Under the pieces are notes generated by a model. That model was not told the origin of the DNA. It ran no database searches and was given only the letters and a program-made list of their open reading frames with translations. The position numbers and the translations under genes are program-made. Positions 1 to 7,959 of a stretch of DNA of 46,202 nt are shown here, one piece after another. Source of the DNA: Microthrixaceae bacterium (GTDB lineage: Bacteria; Actinomycetota; Acidimicrobiia; Acidimicrobiales; Acidimicrobilacustridaceae); contig CANFHM010000014.1 of NCBI GenBank assembly GCA_947446975.1, positions 1 to 46,202 on the forward strand, given 5' to 3'. The first letter of the stretch is position 1. Every line of letters starts with the position of its first letter.

Positions 1-144
1 CTCATGGCCTACGACAGCCTCGAGCAGTCGTTCATGACCTACAGGATCCGTCGCGACCCGAACTGCCCGGCCTGCTCGATCGATCCCGGCGAGATCGTCA
101 TCGCCGAGTACGACCAGTTCTGCACGCCGCACGCCCGGCACTGA
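1..144 (+). CDS. MoeB/ThiF-type adenylyltransferase, C-terminal fragment
   Basis: The reading frame is open from the first base and ends at TGA 142-144, so the window holds only the last 47 residues. They show a Cys-Pro-Ala-Cys zinc motif after an RRDPN stretch, then a YDQFC ending. This pattern is characteristic of the C-terminus of MoeB/ThiF E1-like enzymes, which adenylate the C-terminal glycine of MoaD/ThiS-type sulfur carriers. The protein stops seven residues after YDQFC, so it lacks the C-terminal rhodanese domain of MoeZ-type relatives. A strong hairpin follows at 149-174. Which pathway it serves (molybdopterin, thiamine or another) cannot be told from this fragment. Confidence 0.75.
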   Translation, partial: LMAYDSLEQSFMTYRIRRDPNCPACSIDPGEIVIAEYDQFCTPHARH

Positions 145-148
145 TCAG

Positions 149-174
149 GTCGGGGCGCCGGTCGGGGCCCCGAC
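149..174. terminator. hairpin terminator after the MoeB/ThiF-type gene
   Basis: An 8-bp perfect G+C-rich stem (149-156 with 167-174) with a 10-nt loop starts 5 nt after the stop codon. There is no U-tract, which is common for actinobacterial terminators. Confidence 0.55.
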
Positions 175-224
175 GTCTGAGCAGCTGACCCGGGGGATGC
201 GGCCCCTCGGGACCGACCCGTTGC

Positions 225-230
225 TAGCGT
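225..230 (+). promoter_or_regulatory. putative -10 box (TAGCGT) for the 780-residue secreted protein
   Basis: TAGCGT fits the TANNNT -10 pattern that recurs before many genes here. It would place the transcript start near 237, giving a leader of about 30 nt before GTG 267. I see no convincing -35. Confidence 0.4.
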
Positions 231-266
231 GTCATCGGGCGGAGGGCTCGGCATCTCGCCGCGCCC

Positions 267-2609
267 GTGTCGACTCCCGAGGCCGAACGAGTGTCCTTCC
301 CCCGTGCACACAACCATGGCAGCACCTCCCGGCGTGGTGGTCGCGCCCGGGTGCTCCCGCTGGTGCTGGGGCTGCTCGCGGTCGTCACGCTGGCCTCGGC
401 CTGTCTGCCCGCTGATCTCACCGCCAAGCTCGTCACGCCCCCCACCAGCGGCCGGGTGCAGGGTGACGGGCCCCTGACCTCGATCTGGAACGCGGCGAAG
501 GAGAAGGCATCCTGCGGGCTCACCCCCGCCCAGCTCTCGGCCATGCTCATCGTGCCCACCTCCTTCGAATCGGGGACGAAGTCGCCTTCCCCGATGACGC
601 TCTCGCGCTGGGACAACGTCAACGTCTGGTCGCTCAACAAGAACCTGTTCCCCTTCGCCGCCACCGATGGTCCGTACACGGGCGCGTTCTACAGCCCGGG
701 CATCGGTCTGTGGCAGTTCGACTCCGCCGGTGGATGGAACCTCACCGCAGCGTCTGCCATCGACACCGACACCGCTGCCATACAGGCGGCGACCACCATC
801 TCGTATCGGTGGTGCAACGCACCCGCCGATCGGCTCGATGATCCCGTTCGCCGTCGGGCGTACGCCTGGGGCGCCTGGTACTACTGCTCCACCGATTCGC
901 GCTGTGAGGACGCCTACAGCTCGTTGCTGGTGGGGGACAAGCTCGACATCGGCTCCGACAGCGCCATCAGCAACCTCGGAGGCATGGAGAAGCGGGTGTG
1001 CAACGTGCTCGGTCTGGGCGAGGGGCTCACCTGCTACTACATCGATCCCTCACGGGCACAGGGCTCGCGCAGCTGGACCTACGGGACCTACGACCCCACC
1101 AGACCCGACTACCTCACCCCGCTCCCGAAGCCGTTCTACGACATCGAGACGGGTGGGAAGGAGTACCGGATCTGGGTGCGCGACGACACCGGATTCGACA
1201 TCGGCATCACGGCGGTCAAGCCCGTCACCTCCAACGCCCGCACCTCGGTGATGTGGAGTCGGGCATCGAACCTGTGCGATATCACGGTGCAGCGCGGCGA
1301 CTGTGCGAAGGCCCGCGTGGCCGACACCCCGTGGGGTCCGCTGACGATCGATCCGTTCGGCAGCTTCGACTCGAGCTCGGTGTCGGTGCTCAACCGGGTC
1401 ACGCTCACCGGTTGGACCATCGACCCGGACACCAACGATCCCACGCCGGTCGACATCTCCGTCGACGGTGCGGTCGTCGCTCGTGTCACCGCCGACAAGG
1501 TGCGCACCGATGTGGCCTCGGTGGTGCCGGGCTACGGCGATGCCCACGGGTTCGAGACAACCGTCGATCTCACCGGCGGCGACCATTCGGTCTGTGTCAC
1601 CGCCGTGAACATCGGCGTCTTCGGCACGGGTGATCGTTCGATGGGGTGCCGCACCGTCTCCATCGTGGGCGAACCGATCGGTGCCCTCGAATCGGTCACC
1701 GCCGCGATCGGTGGCGTGAACCTGCGCGGCTACGCCTTCGACGCGGACACGGATGCTCCGCTGCAGATCCAACTGCTCGCCGATGGTGCGCCCATCACGA
1801 CCTTCAGCGCTGATGTCGCCCGGAACGATCTCGCCGCCGACCATCCGACTTTCGGGGCGGATCATGGATTCTCGCGATTCGTGCGCCTGCGGGCCGGGGT
1901 GCGCAACGTGTGCGCGGTCGCCGTGAACGCTCCTCCCAGCGGTTCCTCGAACACGACCCTCGGCTGCCAGAGCGTCACCGTCGCCGGTCAGCCGTTCGGC
2001 AGTTTCGACTCGCTCTCGACCGCTCCCGGCGGATTCCGGGTGTGGGGCTGGGCCTTCGATCCCGAGACCGCCGACGCGAAGGTCCGCATCACCGTCGACG
2101 GCACACTCGTGAAGACGGCGCTCACCGGCGTGGAACGTCCCGATGTCGGTTCCGTGTACCCGAATCTCGGCATCCGTCATGGATTCAACGCCGTGGTCCC
2201 GACCTCACCGGGCACCCATTCGGTCTGTGTCACGGTCGTGAACGAGGGTCTCGGCGGCACGGATCTGGCCCTCGGTTGTCGTTCCGTCACGGTGGTCGCC
2301 CACTCGCCGATCGGGAATCTGGAGTTCGCGAACCGGGCCTATGGCGGAGTGATCCTCGGCGGTTGGGCGCTCGACCCCGACGCCGTCGGTGCCGTGTCGC
2401 TCGCCGTGTCGGTGAACGGCGCCGCCCCGAAGATGTTCCGTGCCGCCGACCCGCGCCCCGATGTCGGTGCGGTCTATCCGGGGTACGGCGACAACCACGG
2501 GTTCCTCGTGTATGTGGCCATCCCTGCCGCGCCGACCACTGTGTGCGTGCAGCTGCTCAATCTCGGTGCGCCGATGCCCAACAGCACATTGTCGTGTCGG
2601 ACCTACTGA
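267..2609 (+). CDS. secreted or lipid-anchored protein with four C-terminal Cys-containing repeats
   Basis: A 780-residue exported protein. An Arg-rich N-region is followed by a hydrophobic stretch (about 29-45) ending LASAC at Cys46, a lipobox-like site (signal peptidase I cleavage is an alternative). Residues ~70-280 look like a lysozyme/transglycosylase-like domain: a hydrophobic helix then Glu101 in an F-E-S-G context, and GIGLWQ at 145-150. This is only a shape resemblance. Four tandem repeats of about 105 residues follow (about 361-467, 468-574, 575-678, 679-780). Each has a G-W/Y-x-DPD-like strand, a D-V/R-x-D-V-x-x-x-x-P-x-x-G-x-x-HGF core and two Cys about 19 apart, probably a disulfide. 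The same module occurs twice in the muramidase at 6565. The start is uncertain: GTG 267 is used and GTG 291 is the alternative, neither with a good ribosome site. Function unproven; a cell-wall or surface role is inferred. Confidence 0.75.
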   Translation: MSTPEAERVSFPRAHNHGSTSRRGGRARVLPLVLGLLAVVTLASACLPADLTAKLVTPPTSGRVQGDGPLTSIWNAAKEKASCGLTPAQLSAMLIVPTSFESGTKSPSPMTLSRWDNVNVWSLNKNLFPFAATDGPYTGAFYSPGIGLWQFDSAGGWNLTAASAIDTDTAAIQAATTISYRWCNAPADRLDDPVRRRAYAWGAWYYCSTDSRCEDAYSSLLVGDKLDIGSDSAISNLGGMEKRVCNVLGLGEGLTCYYIDPSRAQGSRSWTYGTYDPTRPDYLTPLPKPFYDIETGGKEYRIWVRDDTGFDIGITAVKPVTSNARTSVMWSRASNLCDITVQRGDCAKARVADTPWGPLTIDPFGSFDSSSVSVLNRVTLTGWTIDPDTNDPTPVDISVDGAVVARVTADKVRTDVASVVPGYGDAHGFETTVDLTGGDHSVCVTAVNIGVFGTGDRSMGCRTVSIVGEPIGALESVTAAIGGVNLRGYAFDADTDAPLQIQLLADGAPITTFSADVARNDLAADHPTFGADHGFSRFVRLRAGVRNVCAVAVNAPPSGSSNTTLGCQSVTVAGQPFGSFDSLSTAPGGFRVWGWAFDPETADAKVRITVDGTLVKTALTGVERPDVGSVYPNLGIRHGFNAVVPTSPGTHSVCVTVVNEGLGGTDLALGCRSVTVVAHSPIGNLEFANRAYGGVILGGWALDPDAVGAVSLAVSVNGAAPKMFRAADPRPDVGAVYPGYGDNHGFLVYVAIPAAPTTVCVQLLNLGAPMPNSTLSCRTY

Positions 2610-2614
2610 GTTCG

Positions 2615-2635
2615 CGCCCGATCCCCTCGGGGGCG
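2615..2635. terminator. weak hairpin between the secreted-protein gene and rmlA
   Basis: A 5-bp stem (2615-2619 with 2631-2635) around an 11-nt loop lies just after the stop at 2609. It may be a weak terminator. Confidence 0.3.
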
Positions 2636-2664
2636 TGGCATCGACCGACTGCTAGAAAGTCCGC

Positions 2665-3759
2665 ATGAAGGGTCTCATCCTCTCCGGTGGCGCCGGCACC
2701 CGCCTGCGCCCGATCACCCACACCAGCGCCAAGCAGTTGGTGCCGGTGGCCAACAAGCCGATCCTCTTCTACGGGATCGAGGACATGGTCGAGGCGGGGA
2801 TCACCGAGATCGGGATCATCACCGGCGACACCGGCGCCGAGATCCGCGACGCCGTCGGCGACGGTTCCCGCTGGGGCGCCCACGTCACGTACATCCCCCA
2901 GGACGCTCCACTCGGTCTGGCCCATTGCGTGCTCATCGCCCGGGAGTTCCTCGGTGAGGATGACTTCGTGATGTATCTGGGCGACAACCTGCTGCGTCAG
3001 GGCATCGCCGAGTTCGTGGAACGGTTCGAGGCCGATCGCCGTCTCGCCGACGGCGCCGATGCCACCGCCCCGTCGGCCCAGATCCTGCTGGCGCGGGTAC
3101 CCGATCCGCAGCGATTCGGTGTGGCCGAGATCGGTCCCGACGGCGAGGTGCTCCGCCTCGTGGAGAAGCCGGTCGATCCTCCCTCCGACCTGGCACTCGT
3201 CGGTGTGTACCTGTTCGACCGGAGCATCCATGAGGCCGTGTCGACCATCGAACCCTCGCCCCGAGGGGAGCTCGAGATCACCGACGCCATCCAGTGGCTG
3301 ATCGACCACGACCACCGTGTGCGTCATGAGGTCCTCGACGGCTGGTGGAAGGACACCGGGAAGCTGCAGCCCCTGCTCGAGGGGAACCGACTCGTCCTCG
3401 AGGCGATCGAACCGGCGATCCATGGCTCGGTCGACGCCGACTCGCTGATCGATGGTCGCGTCGTGATCGAGGAGGGCGCCGTCATCATCAACTCGACCGT
3501 GCGCGGTCCCGCCATCATCGGCGAGCGCACCCGCGTCGTGAACAGCTACATCGGACCCTTCACGTCCATCTACTTCGACTGCGAGATCACGAACACCGAG
3601 ATCGAGCATTCGGTGGTGCTCGAGGAGTCCATCGTGCGCGATGTCACCCGGATCGCGGATTCGCTGATCGGCAAGAAGGTCGAGGTCCGTCGCTCGGAGA
3701 CCCGTCCGCATGCCACGCGGCTCATGGTCGGTGACCACTCCGTCGTCGACCTCGCATGA
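2665..3759 (+). CDS. rmlA: glucose-1-phosphate thymidylyltransferase, long form
   Basis: A 364-residue nucleotidyltransferase. The family forms dTDP-glucose from dTTP and glucose-1-phosphate, the first step to dTDP-L-rhamnose. The N-terminal domain has the SGGAGTRLRP signature (7-16) with Lys23 nearby, a GDN metal-binding turn near 107 and VEKP at about 166-169. The last ~110 residues form imperfect hexad repeats typical of a left-handed beta-helix. That extra domain places it with the long RmlA/StrD group rather than the ~290-residue enteric form. ATG 2665 is preceded 6 nt upstream by TAGAAA, an imperfect -10, and has no clear Shine-Dalgarno sequence, so it may be leaderless. It overlaps the next gene by 4 nt. 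The other rml genes lie at 9734-12141. A long-form enzyme could feed another dTDP-sugar pathway, but rmlB, rmlC and rmlD nearby favour rhamnose. Confidence 0.88.
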   Translation: MKGLILSGGAGTRLRPITHTSAKQLVPVANKPILFYGIEDMVEAGITEIGIITGDTGAEIRDAVGDGSRWGAHVTYIPQDAPLGLAHCVLIAREFLGEDDFVMYLGDNLLRQGIAEFVERFEADRRLADGADATAPSAQILLARVPDPQRFGVAEIGPDGEVLRLVEKPVDPPSDLALVGVYLFDRSIHEAVSTIEPSPRGELEITDAIQWLIDHDHRVRHEVLDGWWKDTGKLQPLLEGNRLVLEAIEPAIHGSVDADSLIDGRVVIEEGAVIINSTVRGPAIIGERTRVVNSYIGPFTSIYFDCEITNTEIEHSVVLEESIVRDVTRIADSLIGKKVEVRRSETRPHATRLMVGDHSVVDLA

Positions 3760-5087
3760 ACCGACTTCGCTCGGCGGCGTGTGTCGTCGCGCTCATGGCG
3801 CTCGCCCTCGCACTCGTGATCGGACATGTGCACAGCTACACCGAGGTCTCGCCGGTCGACGAGCTCCAGCACCTCGACTACCTGATCCGTGCCGGTGACG
3901 GGCACCTCGTCGGGCTCGGTGACCTGTTCTCACAGCGCTCTCTCCGACTCGAGACCTGTCATCGGCTCGATGCCGAGTTCGATGCCAAGGTCCCGGCCTG
4001 TGTCACCGATCCTTCGATCGAGCTCGACCCGACGACCTTCCAGGAGAGCGGATTCAACACCGCAGCGATCCATCCGCCCACCTATTACGTGGTCGATGGC
4101 GTGGTCGCCCGTGTGATCGCATCGGTGCTGCCGGTGAAGGACGATCCCCTCACCAACGGTCGGGTGGCCGGTGCGGTGTGGTTGATGGCTGCGGTGGGGG
4201 CACTGTGGTTGCTGCTGCGGGAGCTCGGGGCGAACCGACTCCTCTCATCGGCGCTCATCGCCATCACCATCTCGGCTCCGACGGTGCTGTTCGCCGCCGC
4301 CACCATCAACACCGATGGCACCTCGCTTCTGTGCGGCGCCCTGTTGGTCTGGGCGGTCATCCGATGGGAGCGGGGTCGGCTCCCGATGTGGGTCGTGCTC
4401 GCGGCTGCGGCCCTGTGCGCCGGCACCAAGGTCACCAACCTGATCGCGGTCGCGGTCGTCGTGCTCTACCTGCTCATCAGGTGCAACTGGTCAGCATGGC
4501 GTTCGGCCCGCCCGGAGCGGGAGTTCGTGCGGGTGAACCGTCGTCGGCTGCTGCCGGTGGTCTGGATCAGTGCCACGGCGGTGCTGGTGTCGGGGATCTG
4601 GCAGGTGGTGGCGACTTCCATCGCCATGGTCGCCGGGGCCGATATCCCCATGACCCAGCGCTACACGGTCACACAGTTCCCGATGAGCCAGTTCATCGGC
4701 TCATGGCGCCAGACCTTCGACCCGCTGTTCGGGCCGTATCTCCCGCCCTTCCTGCGCACCGACGCCGTGACTCTCATCTCCGGCCTGATCGCCCTGCTGC
4801 TCATCGTGTTCACCATCGTGGCGATGGTGCGGTCGCCCCGGGGCTCGCGGGATCGGGCACTCGCGTGTGCAGCACTCGCCGCCGCTGCAGTCGCCGGACC
4901 GGCGATCGTGCTGTTCAACTACGGCTTCCAGTCCGTCTATGTCGACATCCCGTTCCGATACGCCCTCGTGGCCGTCCCTGCCCTCATGGCCGCCGCAGCC
5001 GCGGTGCTGCGGGGTCGCTGGGCGACCCTGCTCACGACCGGCCTCGCAGTGGCGAGCGTGGCCAGCGTCGGTATCGCGTTCAGGTGA
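3756..5087 (+). CDS. polytopic membrane protein, GT-C glycosyltransferase-like
   Basis: A 443-residue integral membrane protein with about 10-11 hydrophobic segments, the first at residues ~7-25. A large first extracytoplasmic loop (about 26-130) starts with S-P-V-D-E-L-Q-H. An acidic pair in this position is typical of GT-C enzymes that use polyprenyl-phosphate sugars and of the DUF2142-like family. The loop has two Cys (in ETCH and PACVTD) that could form a disulfide. ATG 3756 overlaps the rmlA stop (ATGA), so the genes are translationally coupled. The position between rmlA and a flippase gene suggests a role in building or modifying a lipid-linked glycan outside the membrane. Substrate unknown. 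The GT-C assignment rests on topology and the DE motif only. Confidence 0.6.
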   Translation: MNRLRSAACVVALMALALALVIGHVHSYTEVSPVDELQHLDYLIRAGDGHLVGLGDLFSQRSLRLETCHRLDAEFDAKVPACVTDPSIELDPTTFQESGFNTAAIHPPTYYVVDGVVARVIASVLPVKDDPLTNGRVAGAVWLMAAVGALWLLLRELGANRLLSSALIAITISAPTVLFAAATINTDGTSLLCGALLVWAVIRWERGRLPMWVVLAAAALCAGTKVTNLIAVAVVVLYLLIRCNWSAWRSARPEREFVRVNRRRLLPVVWISATAVLVSGIWQVVATSIAMVAGADIPMTQRYTVTQFPMSQFIGSWRQTFDPLFGPYLPPFLRTDAVTLISGLIALLLIVFTIVAMVRSPRGSRDRALACAALAAAAVAGPAIVLFNYGFQSVYVDIPFRYALVAVPALMAAAAAVLRGRWATLLTTGLAVASVASVGIAFR

Positions 5088-5153
5088 ACACCGGTGGACC
5101 ACAATGGTCCGTCGAACACGAGGTGCGCCGGCACCGACAGGAGTACCCCCACG

Positions 5154-6479
5154 ATGCCTGATCCGATCCGCAGACTCCGTCACCTCGGTGAGGCCATCCC
5201 GACCGGCACGGTCTCGGTGGGCGTCGGTCTGGTCATCTCCTCGATCACGGCCTATGCGTTCGTGGTGGTGGCGCTGAACGCGCTCGACGGCTCCGCCAAG
5301 GCGGCGTTCTCGGCGTTCTGGGCCGTGGTGTTCGTGATCGGCCCGGGCTTCTTCCTGCCCCTCGAGCAGGAGGTCGCGCGAGCGCTCGCCCATCGTGAGG
5401 CGCAGGGGGAGGGAGGCCGACCCCTCGTCGTTCGGGCCGTGCGCATGGGTGCGATCCTCACCACCGTGCTCGTGGTGGCGGTGCTCGTGGCCACTCCGTG
5501 GCTGTCCACCGAGATCTACCACGGCGACAACCTCTTCGCCCTGAGCCTGTCGCTGTCACTCGTGTCGTTCTGCATGCTGCACCTCACCCGCGGCGTGCTG
5601 GCCGGTGAGGGGCGGTTCCGTTCCTACGGCGAGCTGATCGCCATCGACAGTTCGGTCCGCGTGATGCTCGCCATCGGGTTGGCGTTCGCCGGCGTGCACA
5701 GCGCCGGTCTCTACGCCCTCTGTCTCGGACTCTCCCCGCTCATCGCCCTGCCGATCGTGCTGCTGCGGGGCCGTCCCGACCTCCGCCCCGGACCTGACGC
5801 CCCGATCTCGGAGCTGTCGGCGAATCTCGGCTGGCTGCTCGCCGCCTCGGTCCTGGTGCAGCTCGTCTCCTACGCCCCGCTGCTGGGCGTGAACCTCCTC
5901 TCCACCGAGGCCGACCGCGACATCGTCACCGGTTTCGCATCGGCGTTCTTCGTGGCCCGTGTCCCGATCCTCGCATTCCAGGCGGTGCAGGGGACCCTGC
6001 TTCCGAAACTGGCCGGCCTGGCCGGTGCCGGGCAGCACGACGAGTTCCGCCGGGGGTTCAACCGCCTCATGGTGGTCGTGATCGGCATCGCTGTGCTCGG
6101 CACGCTCGGCGCCTATGTGGCCGGACCCTTCGTGGGCGGGATCCTGTTCAAGGACTTCACGATGTCGGCCTCCTCCCTGGCGCTGCTCGCCGCGGGCAGC
6201 GGGGTGTTCATCGTCGCCCTCACCATGGCGCAGGCACTCGTGGCGCTCGGCGATCATCGCATCACGGCCATCGCGTGGGCGTTCGGTCTCGTCGCCTCAC
6301 TGATCGTCATGGCGACGATCAGCGGGCTCGAACTGCGGGTCGATCTCGGATTCCTCGTCGGCTCGGCGGTGTCGGCACTCGTGATGGGGATCGCCCTGAT
6401 GGCCGAGCAGAAGAAGATGGCGACCACCAGCATCTCGGCGCTGGTCGACGCCATCGAGCACGAACCCATCGAACTCTGA
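5154..6479 (+). CDS. Wzx-like polysaccharide flippase (MOP superfamily)
   Basis: A 441-residue membrane protein with about 12 hydrophobic helices, two of them in the first 80 residues, and the spacing of the MOP/polysaccharide-transporter superfamily, whose members flip lipid-linked oligosaccharides across the cytoplasmic membrane. ATG 5154 is chosen because ACAGGAG (5137-5143) lies 10 nt upstream. The frame extends in-phase to 5094, but that stretch reads as low-complexity polar sequence. The gap from the GT-C-like gene is 66 nt, so the two are probably co-transcribed. An ABC exporter for glycan is also encoded (16464-18535), so this flippase may carry a different lipid-linked product. The C-terminal tail is soluble and acidic. 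Confidence 0.72.
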   Translation: MPDPIRRLRHLGEAIPTGTVSVGVGLVISSITAYAFVVVALNALDGSAKAAFSAFWAVVFVIGPGFFLPLEQEVARALAHREAQGEGGRPLVVRAVRMGAILTTVLVVAVLVATPWLSTEIYHGDNLFALSLSLSLVSFCMLHLTRGVLAGEGRFRSYGELIAIDSSVRVMLAIGLAFAGVHSAGLYALCLGLSPLIALPIVLLRGRPDLRPGPDAPISELSANLGWLLAASVLVQLVSYAPLLGVNLLSTEADRDIVTGFASAFFVARVPILAFQAVQGTLLPKLAGLAGAGQHDEFRRGFNRLMVVVIGIAVLGTLGAYVAGPFVGGILFKDFTMSASSLALLAAGSGVFIVALTMAQALVALGDHRITAIAWAFGLVASLIVMATISGLELRVDLGFLVGSAVSALVMGIALMAEQKKMATTSISALVDAIEHEPIEL

Positions 6480-6550
6480 TCGACCTCCACAACTGATCCC
6501 GCCGCCCCGGCGACGCATCGGCCCGACCCATCCCTGTGGCGCTTCGCCGG

Positions 6551-6556
6551 TACCGT
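6551..6556 (+). promoter_or_regulatory. -10 box (TACCGT) for the GH25 gene, leaderless
   Basis: TACCGT ends 8 nt before ATG 6565, so transcription should begin at or next to the start codon. There is no Shine-Dalgarno sequence. Confidence 0.55.
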
Positions 6557-6564
6557 GGTGGCCC

Positions 6565-7938
6565 ATGCGCAGGTCAGCGTCGGTCCTCATCGCCGCCCTC
6601 CTGCTTCTGGTCGTCGCCGCAACCCCGGCGGGTGCGCTCCTCACCGGCGTCGATGTGGCCAGCTACCAGCATCCCGGTGGCGCGCCGATCGACTGGGTGA
6701 AGGTGCGGGCGGCCGGGCACAGCTACGCGCTGGTGAAGGCCACCGAGGGGACCACCTACACCAACCCGTACTTCGTCGACGACTGGACCGGTGCCGGCGC
6801 GGCCGGGCTCTATCGGGGCGCCTACCACTACGCCCGCCCGGCCCTGCCCTACTCCACCGCACTCGATCAGGCCCGCTACTTCGTGTCGAAGGCCGGTTCC
6901 ATGACAGGAAGGCTCGACATCGGAGCGGTGCTCGATCTCGAGGAGAAGGGGCGACTCACCAGGACCCAGCTGGCGACCTGGACCCGCACCTGGCTCGCCG
7001 AGGTCACACGACTCACCGGTCGTCCGCCGATGATCTACACCGGCTACTACTTCTGGAAGGACGCCGTCGGGAATCCGACCGATATCGGGAGCACCTATCG
7101 CCTGTGGCTGGCGAGCTACCCCGACGATCCCAACAGCACGACCTTCCGGCCACTGGTTCCCGCCGGCTGGTCGAACTGGACCTTCTGGCAGTACCGCTCC
7201 GACGGCACCGTCCCGGGGATCGGATGGCGGGTCGACATGAACCGCTTCTGCTGCGATCTCGCCGCACTCGCCGCCCTGGCCGGCGGGGGGAGCGGTGCCG
7301 GGGCCCCGTTCGGATCCCTCGACGCCGTCTCGACGAGCAGCGGCACGGTCACGCTGAGCGGCTGGGCGGTGGATCCCGACACCGTCGACCCGATCGACGT
7401 GCACGTGTACATCGACGGGCGATGGGGTGGGGCGACGAGGGCTGATGTCGAACGGCCCGATGTGGACGCCGCGCTCAGCGGCTTCTTCGGGCCCGATCAT
7501 GGGTTCCGGGTGAGCCTCCCGGTGAGCGCCGGACTGCACGAGGTCTGCGCCTACGCCATCGACTCCACCGCCGGTACCAATCCCCAGCTCGGATGCCGCA
7601 CCGTGGTCGTCCCCTCGGAGGATCCCTTCGGGAACCTGGAGGTGGCGCTTTCGGTGTACGGCTTCAACTACCTGAAGGGCTGGGCGCTCGACCCGAGCGC
7701 CGACACCCCGATCTCGGTCACGGCCTACCTCTACTCCTTCTCGCTGGGCACCTGGGCCACGGTGCCGATGACCGCTGACCTCGACCGTCCCGATGTGGGC
7801 GCGGCGTACGGCCACGGTTCGGCGCATGGCTACGTGCACCAGGCGCCGCGGCGGGGTGTCGGTGCGCAGTTCGCCTGCGTGGTGGGCACGAACATCGGCG
7901 ACGGATCGAACGCGTTCGTCGGCTGCGCCCTGTTCTGA
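6565..7938 (+). CDS. secreted GH25 muramidase with two C-terminal repeats
   Basis: A 457-residue exported lysozyme-type enzyme expected to cut the MurNAc-GlcNAc bond of peptidoglycan. Residues 1-24 form a signal peptide ending AGA. The GH25 domain (about 25-230) shows G-V-D-V-A-S-Y-Q (D30) and L-D-L-E-E (D124 and E126), the acidic residues expected of the family, then WLASY and FWQY strands and a final DMN. After a Gly-rich linker come two copies (about 247-348 and 352-457) of the Cys-containing HGF repeat also found four times in the protein at 267. The first copy keeps the full pattern. The second is divergent (HGY for HGF) but keeps both Cys. The repeats may bind wall or surface glycan; this is inferred. 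The gene converges on the glycosyltransferase at 7955 with 16 nt between stops. Confidence 0.88.
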   Translation: MRRSASVLIAALLLLVVAATPAGALLTGVDVASYQHPGGAPIDWVKVRAAGHSYALVKATEGTTYTNPYFVDDWTGAGAAGLYRGAYHYARPALPYSTALDQARYFVSKAGSMTGRLDIGAVLDLEEKGRLTRTQLATWTRTWLAEVTRLTGRPPMIYTGYYFWKDAVGNPTDIGSTYRLWLASYPDDPNSTTFRPLVPAGWSNWTFWQYRSDGTVPGIGWRVDMNRFCCDLAALAALAGGGSGAGAPFGSLDAVSTSSGTVTLSGWAVDPDTVDPIDVHVYIDGRWGGATRADVERPDVDAALSGFFGPDHGFRVSLPVSAGLHEVCAYAIDSTAGTNPQLGCRTVVVPSEDPFGNLEVALSVYGFNYLKGWALDPSADTPISVTAYLYSFSLGTWATVPMTADLDRPDVGAAYGHGSAHGYVHQAPRRGVGAQFACVVGTNIGDGSNAFVGCALF

Positions 7939-7959
7939 TCGACGGAAGCGCTGATCAGA
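7934..7959. terminator. small inverted repeat spanning two convergent stop codons
   Basis: TCTGATC (7934-7940) and GATCAGA (7953-7959) pair over a 12-nt loop. Each arm holds the TGA stop of one of the convergent genes. The 7-bp, A+T-containing stem would be a weak bidirectional terminator. Confidence 0.3.
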
